A stretch of DNA of 8,697 bases. It comes from Methylomarinum sp. GTDB taxonomy: Bacteria > Pseudomonadota > Gammaproteobacteria > Methylococcales > Methylomonadaceae. The number at the start of each line of letters is the position of its first letter. The first letter of the stretch is position 1. The stretch lies in NCBI GenBank assembly GCA_013139755.1, contig WTAG01000344.1:1-8697 (forward strand), written 5' to 3'. Shown in pieces: positions 1-6,850 of this stretch. The notes under the pieces were generated by a model. The model made no database searches and was not told the origin of the DNA. It saw nothing but the letters and a program-made list of their open reading frames with translations. Made by a program: the position numbers and the translations under genes.

Positions 1-47
1 CTACATTAATATTATTTACCCTATAAAAGAAAGCCTCTGGCTGTACT

Positions 48-63
48 GCGGACTAAAGCCCGC
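48..63. repeat. Short imperfect palindrome downstream of dcd
   Basis: GCGGACTAAAGCCCGC can fold with GCGG pairing to CCGC, one A/C mismatch, then CT pairing to AG around an AA loop. It lies 15 bases beyond the dcd stop codon. It closely resembles the perfect palindrome at 704-719 (same GCGGACT left arm), so the two are probably copies of one short repeat family. No T-run follows on the dcd strand, so it is not a standard intrinsic terminator, although a hairpin here could protect the 3' end of the mRNA. The rest of positions 1-78 shows nothing recognisable. Confidence 0.5.
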
Positions 64-78
64 CATACAACTCACAAC

Positions 79-645
79 TTAAGCTTTAGGCAAAGTAACA
101 CCTTCTTGCCCTTGATATTTCCCACCTCTATCTTTATAAGAGGTTTCGCAGACTTCATCGCCACCAAAAAATAACATTTGTGCTACGCCTTCGTTAGCAT
201 AAATTCTTGCGGGTAGTGGTGTGGTATTAGAAAATTCTAAAGTCACATGACCTTCCCACTCAGGTTCCAGTGGCGTTACATTTACGATAATACCGCAACG
301 TGCGTAGGTGGATTTACCTAAACAAATAGTTAAAACATCACGTGGAATACGAAAATATTCAACTGTGCGCGCTAATGCGAAAGAATTTGGCGGGATAATA
401 CAAACATCTGATTTAACATCGACAAAACTTTCTTCCGCAAAGTTTTTAGGATCAACAATTGCAGAGTTAATGTTGGTAAATATCTTAAACTCATCAGAAC
501 AGCGGACATCATAGCCGTAACTGGATGTACCATAAGAAATAACTCGCCCTTGCTGTGAGTCTCTTACTTGTCCGGCTTCAAATGGTTCTATCATGCCATT
601 TTCTTCCGCCATGCGGCGTATCCATTTATCTGATTTTATACTCAT
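79..645 (-). CDS. dcd: dCTP deaminase
   Basis: Converts dCTP to dUTP and ammonia in the cytosol, feeding dUMP and hence thymidylate synthesis. The 188-residue protein is full length for the short Pseudomonas-type family (E. coli Dcd is slightly longer). The core fold is recognisable: GKSTYARCG near residues 110-118 holds the Ser/Arg pair (about S112, R116) that corresponds to the active-site Ser and Arg of the family. [14 protein letters not shown] follows, and E137 in LEF is the expected catalytic glutamate. The C-terminal YQGQEG stretch fits the nucleotide-closing tail. The ATG at 645 gives the family's usual start ([12 protein letters not shown]); its Shine-Dalgarno is weak. It lies 90 bp downstream of mrp on the same strand and could share its transcript, with a palindrome between them. 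The identification is secure. Confidence 0.96.
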   Translation of the reverse strand: MSIKSDKWIRRMAEENGMIEPFEAGQVRDSQQGRVISYGTSSYGYDVRCSDEFKIFTNINSAIVDPKNFAEESFVDVKSDVCIIPPNSFALARTVEYFRIPRDVLTICLGKSTYARCGIIVNVTPLEPEWEGHVTLEFSNTTPLPARIYANEGVAQMLFFGGDEVCETSYKDRGGKYQGQEGVTLPKA

Positions 646-703
646 ATTTCTGTTTCTAGGGGATCTAAAATAATCGCATAAGATACCATATTTAAGTGAT
701 AGA

Positions 704-719
704 GCGGACTTCAGTCCGC
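704..719. repeat. Perfect short palindrome between mrp and dcd
   Basis: GCGGACTTCAGTCCGC is a 7-bp perfect stem with a 2-base centre, in the 90-bp gap between the mrp stop and the dcd start. Its left arm is identical to that of the element at 48-63, so dcd is bracketed by two related palindromes. No T-run follows in either direction. It may be a REP-like dispersed repeat or an mRNA-processing or stability hairpin within an mrp-dcd transcript. Confidence 0.55.
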
Positions 720-735
720 AATATTAAGTATTAAA

Positions 736-1827
736 TTAAGAATTTTGAATTACAATATTAGGAAACTTGCTGCTGTAATCTTTCCCTTTTAAAGCCAGTT
801 TTCCGGCCATTTTACGGGCAATTGCTTTATAAATTTCAGCAGGGCGACCATCTGCATCAGCGACTACCGTTGGTCTGCCTGAATCAGCAAATTCGCGAAT
901 CTTAATATCCAGAGGTAATGAGCCTAAGAGATCAATATTATTTTTCTTAGCCATCGATTCACCACCACCTTGACCAAAAATAGCTTCTTCATGACCACAG
1001 TTGCTACAAATATGCATGCTCATATTTTCAATCACACCAAGAACTGGGACCTTAACCTTTTCAAACATACCTAGGCCGCGTTGTGCATCAATTAAAGCAA
1101 TATCTTGTGGAGTAGTTACAATCACCGCAGCCGTCACTGGTATTTGTTGTGCCAAAGTTAATTGAATGTCGCCTGTACCAGGTGGTAAATCAACAATCAG
1201 GTAATCAATATTATCCCAGTTAGTATCTTTTAATAGTTGTTGCAGGGCATTAGTAACCATAGGACCACGCCAAATCATAGGCTGGTCTTCTTCTATTAAA
1301 TAACCGATTGATATGGTTTGAACTCCAAATGAAATTTTTGGATTCATGGTCTTGCCATCATCACTAGCAGGATAGCCTGATAAACCCAGCATGGTTGGAA
1401 TACTCGGTCCATAAATATCGGCATCAAGAATGCCGACATTTGCACCTTCTGCGGCTAAAGCTAAAGCTAAATTAACAGACGTTGTTGATTTACCCACCCC
1501 CCCTTTACCTGAAGCAACGGCAATAATATTTTTTACATTGGGGATAGGTTTTAAGCTCTGTTGAACTGAATGGGAAATGATATTAACGTTCACATCAACA
1601 GTAATCTTGCCAATGCCAGGAAGTGTTTGTAGTTTTTCTTCAACCGCCGTTTTTAATTGAGCGAGATAGCTTTTAGCAGGATAACCTAGCTCAATTGTTA
1701 CCTTAACATCAGTGCCCTCTACAGCTATTTGTTTAACAGATTTAGAGGATACTAAATCGGTTTCTACATTAGGGTCAATTAAGGATTTAAGCAGATTTTC
1801 AACGTCTACTTTGGTGATTTCTGTCAT
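736..1827 (-). CDS. apbC: Mrp/ApbC iron-sulfur cluster carrier ATPase
   Basis: A cytosolic P-loop ATPase that holds and transfers [4Fe-4S] clusters to apo-proteins (Mrp/NBP35 family). At 363 residues it is full length. Residues about 4-85 form the N-terminal MIP18-like (DUF59) domain. The deviant Walker A GKGGVGKST is at 107-115, the DADIYGPS switch region at 135-142 and DLPPGTGD at 213-220. The cluster-binding CxxC is C274 and C277 in MHICSNCGH. The ATG at 1827 is supported by GGAG at 1834-1837, six bases upstream. It is transcribed divergently from metG, a conserved arrangement in Gammaproteobacteria, with dcd 90 bp downstream. The nearby Hcp-like and ferredoxin genes encode potential Fe-S clients, but Mrp serves many proteins, so no specific link is implied. 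Confidence 0.95.
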   Translation of the reverse strand: MTEITKVDVENLLKSLIDPNVETDLVSSKSVKQIAVEGTDVKVTIELGYPAKSYLAQLKTAVEEKLQTLPGIGKITVDVNVNIISHSVQQSLKPIPNVKNIIAVASGKGGVGKSTTSVNLALALAAEGANVGILDADIYGPSIPTMLGLSGYPASDDGKTMNPKISFGVQTISIGYLIEEDQPMIWRGPMVTNALQQLLKDTNWDNIDYLIVDLPPGTGDIQLTLAQQIPVTAAVIVTTPQDIALIDAQRGLGMFEKVKVPVLGVIENMSMHICSNCGHEEAIFGQGGGESMAKKNNIDLLGSLPLDIKIREFADSGRPTVVADADGRPAEIYKAIARKMAGKLALKGKDYSSKFPNIVIQNS

Positions 1828-2053
1828 GAGGGGCTCCAGTTAATAATAATAACCTAGTATTTAAGTCAGGATATAATACCATTATTATACAAATTAGCAT
1901 CGAGCGAGATAAAGCTAATTAACATAATGAGATTTAATGGATGTGATTCAAGTGAAGAATCTTAAAATAATCATTGTTGATTCAAGATCATGAAAAAAAC
2001 ACTATTTTATGTAATAATAATCGGTTCGTTTTTGTCGCGCCAATCATTTACCC
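1828..2053. promoter_or_regulatory. Divergent mrp / metG intergenic region
   Basis: 226 AT-rich bases separate the two start codons and should contain both promoters. For mrp, a perfect TATAAT lies on the minus strand at 1884-1889, with a weak TTATCT at 1907-1912 (17-bp spacing). A second perfect TATAAT lies on the plus strand at 1872-1877 but has no credible -35, and it is far from metG. For metG the best guess is TTGATT at 1978-1983 with TATTTT at 2003-2008, a poor pair with long spacing. An inverted repeat AATTAGC/GCTAATT (1892-1898 and 1914-1920) overlaps the mrp -35 and could be an operator. metG has no visible Shine-Dalgarno before its ATG. Only the mrp -10 is reasonably supported. Confidence 0.4.
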
Positions 2054-4072
2054 ATGTCTGATAGAAAAATTCTTGTTACCAGTGCTTTACCTTATGCCAA
2101 TGGGCCTATCCACTTAGGTCATCTGGTTGAATATATTCAAACCGATATTTGGGTACGATTCCAAAAACAGCGTGGCCATCAATGCCATTATGTTTGTGCG
2201 GACGATACTCATGGCACACCGATCATGCTACGCGCAGATCGCGAAGGTATTACACCCGAACAATTAATTGCACAGGTTGAACAAGAACACCGGGCAGATT
2301 TTGATGAATTTGGCGTTGCTTTTGATAATTACCACACCACGCATTCGACAGAAAACAAAGAATTATCGGCACTGATTTATACCCGTTTACGCGACGGTGG
2401 ACATATCAGTAAACGCACGATTACTCAGGCATTTGATCCGGTAAAAAACATGTTTTTACCGGATCGCTTTATTAAGGGTGAATGCCCTAAGTGTGGCGCA
2501 AAAGATCAATACGGCGATAACTGTGAAGCCTGTGGCGCGACATATGCACCGACTGAATTAAAAAATGCCGTGTCTGTGGTTTCCGGTGAAAAACCGATAG
2601 ACAAAGATTCTGAACATTACTTTTTTGATTTGGGCGATTTTGCTGAAATGTTGAAAGACTGGACTACAGCAGAAGGAAATCTACAGCCAGAAGTTAAAAA
2701 TAAAATGGCTGAATGGCTGGAAAATGGCTTACAGCAATGGGATATTTCTCGTGATGCGCCTTATTTTGGTTTTGAAATCCCTGATGCTCCAGGCAAATAC
2801 TTTTATGTTTGGCTAGATGCGCCGATTGGTTACATGGCCAGCTTTAAAAACTTGTGTGATAAGAAAGGTTTAGATTTTGATGAGTTTTGGGCCAAAGACA
2901 GTGATGTAGAGCTATATCACTTTATCGGTAAAGATATTATTTATTTCCACGCCCTATTCTGGCCAGCCATGTTAAGTGGCGCAGGATTTAGAACGCCGAG
3001 TGCGGTTTTCTCTCACGGTTTTTTAACCGTCAATGGCGAGAAAATGTCTAAATCACGTGGCACATTTATTAAAGCGCGTACTTATTTAGAACATTTAAAC
3101 CCTGAATATCTGCGCTATTACTTTGCAGCTAAATTGACTGATGGCATTGATGATCTGGATTTAAACTTTGATGATTTCAGCCAACGGGTCAATTCCGATT
3201 TAGTCGGTAAAGTTGTTAATATTGCCAGCCGATGCAGTGGCTTTATCAAAAAACGTTTTGATGGCAAGCTTTCAACACAGTGCGCTGAACCTGAGTTGTT
3301 CCAACAATTTATTGATGCTAATGGCTCAATTGCCGAATGTTATGAAAACCGTGAGTTTGGTAAAGCTATGCGCGAGATTATGGCCTTAGCAGATAAAGCC
3401 AACCAATATATTGACGAGAAAAAGCCCTGGCTAGTTGCCAAAGAAGAAGGCAAAGATGCAGAGCTGCATGACATCTGCTCTATGGGCATTAACTTGTTCC
3501 GCTTATTAGTTGCTTACTTAAAACCGGTGATTCCTGTGTTAGCAGAAAATGCAGAAAGCTTCTTAAACATCGACTCGCAAAACTGGCCTGCTGATGCACA
3601 ACCGTTGCTAGATCATGAAATTAATAAATTCAAACCATTAATGACACGAGTTGAAGCTGACAAAATTGCAGCAATTGTTGAAGCCTCTCAAGAAAATTTA
3701 GAAAAAATAGCGGAGCCTGAGGTTAAAAAATGGGACCCTATCGCTGAAACGATTGAATTTGACGATTTTGCTAAAATCGATTTACGCATCGCTAAAATTG
3801 TAAAAGCAGAACATGTAGAAGGCGCAGGTAAATTGTTGCAATTAACGGTAGATATTGGTGATGAGACGCGCAATATTCTTGCAGGGATTAAGTCAGCTTA
3901 CGCGCCGGAAGATTTAGAAGGTAAATTAACCGTAGTAGTAGCCAATTTAAAGCCTCGTAAAATGCGTTTCGGTTTATCCGAAGGCATGGTACTAGCGGCA
4001 GGCCCTGGTGGTGAAGATTTATGGGTATTAAACCCCGATCAAGGCGCACAAGCGGGAATGCGGGTTAAGTAA
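2054..4072 (+). CDS. metG: Methionyl-tRNA synthetase
   Basis: Charges tRNA-Met and initiator tRNA with methionine using ATP. The 672-residue protein matches the long E. coli-type enzyme (about 677). The class I signatures are intact: HLGH at 20-23 and KMSKS at 330-334. The connective-peptide zinc knuckle is C144, C147, C157 and C160 (C-x2-C-x9-C-x2-C). An anticodon-binding helical domain follows, and residues from about 570 to the end form the C-terminal EMAPII/Trbp111-like tRNA-binding and dimerisation domain ([14 protein letters not shown]... to [14 protein letters not shown]). The start is fixed by the family N-terminus, [13 protein letters not shown], beginning four residues after the ATG, even though no clear Shine-Dalgarno precedes it. 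mrp is divergent on its left; a REP-like hairpin 16 bases past the stop separates it from the Hcp-like gene. Confidence 0.97.
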   Translation: MSDRKILVTSALPYANGPIHLGHLVEYIQTDIWVRFQKQRGHQCHYVCADDTHGTPIMLRADREGITPEQLIAQVEQEHRADFDEFGVAFDNYHTTHSTENKELSALIYTRLRDGGHISKRTITQAFDPVKNMFLPDRFIKGECPKCGAKDQYGDNCEACGATYAPTELKNAVSVVSGEKPIDKDSEHYFFDLGDFAEMLKDWTTAEGNLQPEVKNKMAEWLENGLQQWDISRDAPYFGFEIPDAPGKYFYVWLDAPIGYMASFKNLCDKKGLDFDEFWAKDSDVELYHFIGKDIIYFHALFWPAMLSGAGFRTPSAVFSHGFLTVNGEKMSKSRGTFIKARTYLEHLNPEYLRYYFAAKLTDGIDDLDLNFDDFSQRVNSDLVGKVVNIASRCSGFIKKRFDGKLSTQCAEPELFQQFIDANGSIAECYENREFGKAMREIMALADKANQYIDEKKPWLVAKEEGKDAELHDICSMGINLFRLLVAYLKPVIPVLAENAESFLNIDSQNWPADAQPLLDHEINKFKPLMTRVEADKIAAIVEASQENLEKIAEPEVKKWDPIAETIEFDDFAKIDLRIAKIVKAEHVEGAGKLLQLTVDIGDETRNILAGIKSAYAPEDLEGKLTVVVANLKPRKMRFGLSEGMVLAAGPGGEDLWVLNPDQGAQAGMRVK

Positions 4073-4088
4073 TATTTAAGGACGTGAT

Positions 4089-4119
4089 GTAGGATGGGCA
4101 AAGCAGCAGCGTGCCCATC
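4089..4119. repeat. REP-like palindromic element
   Basis: A GTAG tetranucleotide (4089-4092) is followed directly by an 8-bp perfect stem, GATGGGCA (4093-4100) with TGCCCATC (4112-4119). An inner GC/GC pairing around AGCA is offset by unpaired AA. A conserved GTAG-type tetranucleotide 5' of an imperfect GC-rich hairpin is the hallmark of REP sequences mobilised by RAYT (TnpA-REP, Y1) transposases. Near-identical GTAGGATGGGCA...TGCCCATC elements recur in many gammaproteobacterial genomes (from memory). Its place between two same-strand transcription units also lets it act as a boundary or mRNA-stability hairpin. No RAYT gene is in the window. Confidence 0.65.
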
Positions 4120-4189
4120 TTTTATGTAGAAAAATAAACACGATATTTTAATATTTGATCATCCAACATATTAATTAAAGAGATAAACC

Positions 4190-5866
4190 ATGTTTTGTTA
4201 TCACTGCCAAGAAGCTAAAAAAAATACCGTTTGTGATACGGCTGGTATTTGCGGTAAAAAAGCCAATGTTTCAAGTCTTCAGGACATGTTGATGTACAGC
4301 CTTAAAGGCTTGGCATTTTATAGCGAACCTGCTGAAGAATTCGGCTTGGTCAGCAACAAAACCCATCAGTTTATCGCCAAAGCATTATTCTCAATGGTGA
4401 CAAATGTCAACTTCGCACCGGCTGAATTTGTGGATCTAATTGATCAAGCGGTTAAGCGTAGAAACACCATTCGCCAGCAGTTTTTATTCGCCTATCAGCA
4501 AAAACATCAGCAAGCATTTGACCAGCCAATACCTGAAGAAGCTGAGTGGCAATATGATGCGATTGATGAGGTCGAATTTACCGATAAAGGCGCAACAGTC
4601 GGTGTAGAACAGCACATGAAAGCACTTGATGCAGATGTTCTGGCGTTACAGGAATGTTTATTATATGCCGTCAAAGGTCTGGGGGCTTTGGCTGTGCATA
4701 ACTTGGAGATGGGAATTGAAGATGTTGAGCAATACCATTTTATGCAACAGGCATTATGTTTTAGTCTAAATAAAAGTAACACGTTAGATGACATTTTAAA
4801 AATGACGCTACGTAGTGGTGAGTTAGGCTTAGATGCAATGGCGCAGCTAGAAAAAGCTAATAGCAAAAAATTTGGTCACCCTGAACCGACTTCGGTTTAC
4901 CTTGATACCTGGGAAAAACCCGGTATTTTAGTTTCGGGACATGATCTACAAGATATTGAAGACTTACTGGAGCAGACTGCTGGCACAGGTATTGATATTT
5001 ATACCCATGGTGAAGCCATTTCTGCCCATGCTTATCCAGCAATGAAAAAATACTTCAATCTAGTAGCAAATTACGGGGGCGCATGGCAAAGCCAAAAAAC
5101 AGAATTTCCTAAGTTTAATGGCCCTGTTTTAGTCACTACCAACAGTGTGCAACAGCCGAAAAAAACCTATCAAGACAAGTTATTTACCACAGGTATGGTT
5201 GCTTGGCCGGATGTGACTCATATTGCAGACCGTAAACCGGGGCAAAGAAAAGATTTTAGCCAAATTATCGAACTAGCCAAACAATGTGAAGCACCCAATC
5301 CATTAACCGAAGGGCAGTCGACAACAGGCTATGGTATTCAGGCGCTTTCTGGTTTAACAAGCAAAATTGCCGAAGCCATTAAAACCGACAAAATTAAACG
5401 TATTCTGGTGCTGGCGGGAACAGATGGTCGCCACAAAGAACGCCGTTATTACACTGAGTTAGCTGAAGCTTTGCCAAAAGATACGCTTATCATTAGCGCA
5501 GGCGATAGCAAATACCGTATATATCAACAGAATTTCGGTCAAATTGAAGATATTCCACGCTATCTTGATGTAGGGCAAAGTAGTGATTTTGGCGCTATCA
5601 TTGAATTTTTAAAACAGCTACAACAAGCGCTTGGATTAACTGAATTAAATGCCTTACCTGTCAGTTTTAATATTGCCTGGTACGAACAAAGAACCATTTT
5701 AATGATGCTGGCTTTATTTGCCTTAGATTTTAAAAATGTGCGTGTTGGCCCTACTTTACCGCCATTTTTTACAGAGAATATATTGAAGTTACTTGAAGAT
5801 AAATATGCTTTAAAAGGCATAGATACTGTAGAAAATGACATAGCCGCGCTAATGGCTGGAAACTAA
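4190..5866 (+). CDS. hcp: Divergent hybrid cluster protein (Hcp) lacking hybrid-cluster cysteines
   Basis: Homologue of Hcp (prismane protein, 'hydroxylamine reductase'), a soluble redox enzyme associated with NO and hydroxylamine reduction. Its 558 residues compare with about 550 in the family. The N-terminus has C3, C6, C15 and C21 (C-x2-C-x8-C-x5-C), the class I [4Fe-4S] motif of the Desulfovibrio protein. Landmarks along the chain match the family: SGHDL (H251), YTHGE (E275), NYGGAW, FTTG, YYTE, WYEQ (E499), GPTLP and a C-terminal AALMAG. The four cysteines that should bind the hybrid cluster are all absent: TTNS (S319), AGTDG (T411), AGDSK (D439) and GQSSD (S464). The nearby conserved Lys is R501. 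The frame is intact, so this is not simple decay. The ATG at 4190 precedes MFCYHCQE, the usual family start, with AAAGAGA upstream. Its stop overlaps the next start by one base. Family assignment is certain; hydroxylamine reductase activity should not be assumed. Confidence 0.9.
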   Translation: MFCYHCQEAKKNTVCDTAGICGKKANVSSLQDMLMYSLKGLAFYSEPAEEFGLVSNKTHQFIAKALFSMVTNVNFAPAEFVDLIDQAVKRRNTIRQQFLFAYQQKHQQAFDQPIPEEAEWQYDAIDEVEFTDKGATVGVEQHMKALDADVLALQECLLYAVKGLGALAVHNLEMGIEDVEQYHFMQQALCFSLNKSNTLDDILKMTLRSGELGLDAMAQLEKANSKKFGHPEPTSVYLDTWEKPGILVSGHDLQDIEDLLEQTAGTGIDIYTHGEAISAHAYPAMKKYFNLVANYGGAWQSQKTEFPKFNGPVLVTTNSVQQPKKTYQDKLFTTGMVAWPDVTHIADRKPGQRKDFSQIIELAKQCEAPNPLTEGQSTTGYGIQALSGLTSKIAEAIKTDKIKRILVLAGTDGRHKERRYYTELAEALPKDTLIISAGDSKYRIYQQNFGQIEDIPRYLDVGQSSDFGAIIEFLKQLQQALGLTELNALPVSFNIAWYEQRTILMMLALFALDFKNVRVGPTLPPFFTENILKLLEDKYALKGIDTVENDIAALMAGN

Positions 5867-6426
5867 TGCTTAATCAAGCATTAGTAGATCAAATTGATGC
5901 GCTGTTACCTCAAACACAATGTACGCAATGTGGATATAAAGGCTGCCTGCCTTATGCACAAGCCATTAGTGATGGTATTGCAGAAATAAATCAATGCCCC
6001 CCAGGAGGCGCAGCAGGTATAAGTAAACTGGCGACATTATTACGCGTGGAAGAACAACCGCTTAATTCTGAATTTGGAAGCGAAAAACCGAGACAAGTTG
6101 CCTTTATTATTGAGCAAGATTGTATCGGCTGTACCAAGTGCCTTCCACCCTGTCCGGTAGATGCCATACTTGGTGCCAACAAACAAATGCATACCATCCT
6201 TACTGCCGATTGTACCGGTTGTGAATTATGTATCGCACCTTGCCCTGTTGATTGCATTATCATGAAAGACATCGACAATCCTGTTCAGTGGGATCAAGCA
6301 GCAGCTGACAAAGCGCGCCAGGCATTTCAAAACAAACAGCAACGCCTAGAAAAACAAGTACAAGAAAAAGCAGAGCGCCTAAAAAAACAAAAACAGATGC
6401 TGGCAAAACTCAAAGCAAAAAAATAA
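5866..6426 (+). CDS. rnfB: Soluble RnfB/RsxB-like polyferredoxin
   Basis: A 186-residue iron-sulfur electron carrier resembling the cluster-binding part of RnfB/RsxB. Residues 19-44 form the Fe4S4 domain with C19, C22, C27 and C44 (CTQCGYKGC, then QCPPGG). Two bacterial-type 4Fe-4S ferredoxin motifs follow: C86, C89, C92, C96 and C116, C119, C122, C126 (both Cx2Cx2CxxxCP). The tail from about 145 to 186 is Lys/Gln/Glu-rich and probably a coiled coil. Unlike membrane RnfB there is no N-terminal transmembrane helix, and no other rnf gene is present, so this is an orphan cytosolic form. The start codon overlaps the upstream stop as TAATG, implying translational coupling with the Hcp homologue. 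In E. coli the partner of Hcp is the flavin/2Fe-2S reductase Hcr; here this polyferredoxin is the likely electron donor (inference). In Pseudomonas the rnf operon lies downstream of metG (from memory), so this could be a retained or reshaped rnfB. Confidence 0.88.
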   Translation: MLNQALVDQIDALLPQTQCTQCGYKGCLPYAQAISDGIAEINQCPPGGAAGISKLATLLRVEEQPLNSEFGSEKPRQVAFIIEQDCIGCTKCLPPCPVDAILGANKQMHTILTADCTGCELCIAPCPVDCIIMKDIDNPVQWDQAAADKARQAFQNKQQRLEKQVQEKAERLKKQKQMLAKLKAKK

Positions 6427-6456
6427 ACAGCGGAAGAACTTTTCTCTAACTTCCCG

Positions 6457-6462
6457 TATAAT
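6457..6462 (+). promoter_or_regulatory. -10 box of the tRNA-Arg promoter
   Basis: A perfect TATAAT lies 19 bases before the first base of the tRNA, giving a short leader of roughly a dozen bases. No good -35 is visible at 16-18 bp spacing. A small inverted repeat GGAAG/CTTCC (6432-6436, 6450-6454) occupies that position and could be a weak end signal for the upstream operon. The box suggests the tRNA is transcribed on its own rather than read through from the ferredoxin gene. Confidence 0.5.
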
Positions 6463-6481
6463 CTTAGGTTCCAAACAAAAT

Positions 6482-6558
6482 GCGCCCGTAGCTCAGCTGG
6501 ATAGAGTGTCGCCCTCCGAAGGCGAATGTCGGAGGTTCGAGTCCTCTCGGGCGCGCCA
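6482..6558 (+). tRNA. tRNA-Arg (anticodon CCG)
   Basis: A complete 77-base cloverleaf. The acceptor GCGCCCG (6482-6488) pairs with CGGGCGC (6548-6554), followed by discriminator G and an encoded CCA (6556-6558). The D arm is GCTC...GAGT. The anticodon stem TCGCC/GGCGA encloses the loop CTCCGAA with anticodon CCG at 6516-6518, which reads Arg codon CGG. The T arm GGAGG/CCTCT surrounds TTCGAGT with one G-U pair. The gene is undamaged. tRNA-Arg genes are frequent integration targets, and the phage terminase gene about 840 bp downstream makes this tRNA 3' end a probable attachment site whose copy would lie outside the window. Confidence 0.97.
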
Positions 6559-6621
6559 TTAAGCCATTGAAAGATAAGGAATTAATCGATAGGACTTAAT
6601 GATTGTTTTGGCTTTGATTTT

Positions 6622-6642
6622 CTGAGTTGACACTGAGTTGAC
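6622..6642. repeat. Tandem 10-bp direct repeat beside the tRNA
   Basis: CTGAGTTGAC occurs twice, at 6622-6631 and 6633-6642, separated by one base (11-bp period, about one helical turn). It begins 64 bases after the tRNA 3' end. Closely spaced direct repeats next to a tRNA attachment site are typical of arm-type binding sites for tyrosine integrases, so this may be an integrase arm site of the adjoining element. That role is inferred; only the repeat itself is visible. Confidence 0.5.
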
Positions 6643-6756
6643 GTTTTAAATAAATTTCGTCTTTTTGATACCTCATAATATTATAAATATCGGCAACCCT
6701 TGCCAAAATATTTTATTTGACCAGCCTATGTATTAATATTGTTTCCAAATAATATA

Positions 6757-6850
6757 GAGTCAAGTTGGTAACTAGCTAAACGAGAAGGGTATGTTTCCTC
6801 GTCATTGGAGTTAGTTGCAGACTCAAGCCTGTCTTTTGATGGGTTTTTGT
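6757..6850 (+). ncRNA. Candidate structured RNA with nested stems and terminator-like end
   Basis: Three helices nest: GAGTC (6757-6761) with GACTC (6820-6824); AACTAGCT (6770-6777) with AGTTAGTT (6809-6816), one G-U; and ACGAG (6780-6784) with CTCGT (6798-6802), closing a 13-base loop. Immediately after, AAGCCT (6825-6830) can pair with GGGTTT (6841-6846, two G-U pairs) and runs into TTTTTGTTT, resembling an intrinsic terminator on the plus strand. The ordered nesting over about 70 bases is more than AT-rich sequence usually offers, but the stems are short, no promoter is identified, and no known RNA family is recognised. It could be a phage-borne small RNA or a chance fold. Confidence 0.3.
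6825..6850 (+). terminator. Weak intrinsic-terminator-like hairpin
   Basis: AAGCCT (6825-6830) and GGGTTT (6841-6846) pair through six positions including two G-U pairs, around a ten-base loop, and continue into a T-rich run to about 6850. It abuts the nested-stem candidate on its left. The stem is weak by terminator standards, so this is a tentative call. Confidence 0.3.

Noticed and set aside
4143..4154. ATATT-TT-AATAT palindrome as an operator upstream of the Hcp homologue
   Set aside because: Short and made only of A and T in an AT-rich spacer; expected by chance and unlike the longer NsrR consensus.
4155..4168. FNR/ANR-type box upstream of the Hcp homologue
   Set aside because: Only the left half-site TTGAT is present; the right half does not match ATCAA, so oxygen-responsive control cannot be claimed from sequence.
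4857..5042. Minus-strand open frames inside the Hcp homologue (also 4507-4866 and 5560-5841)
   Set aside because: Antisense shadows of a strongly supported gene, with no independent start signals.
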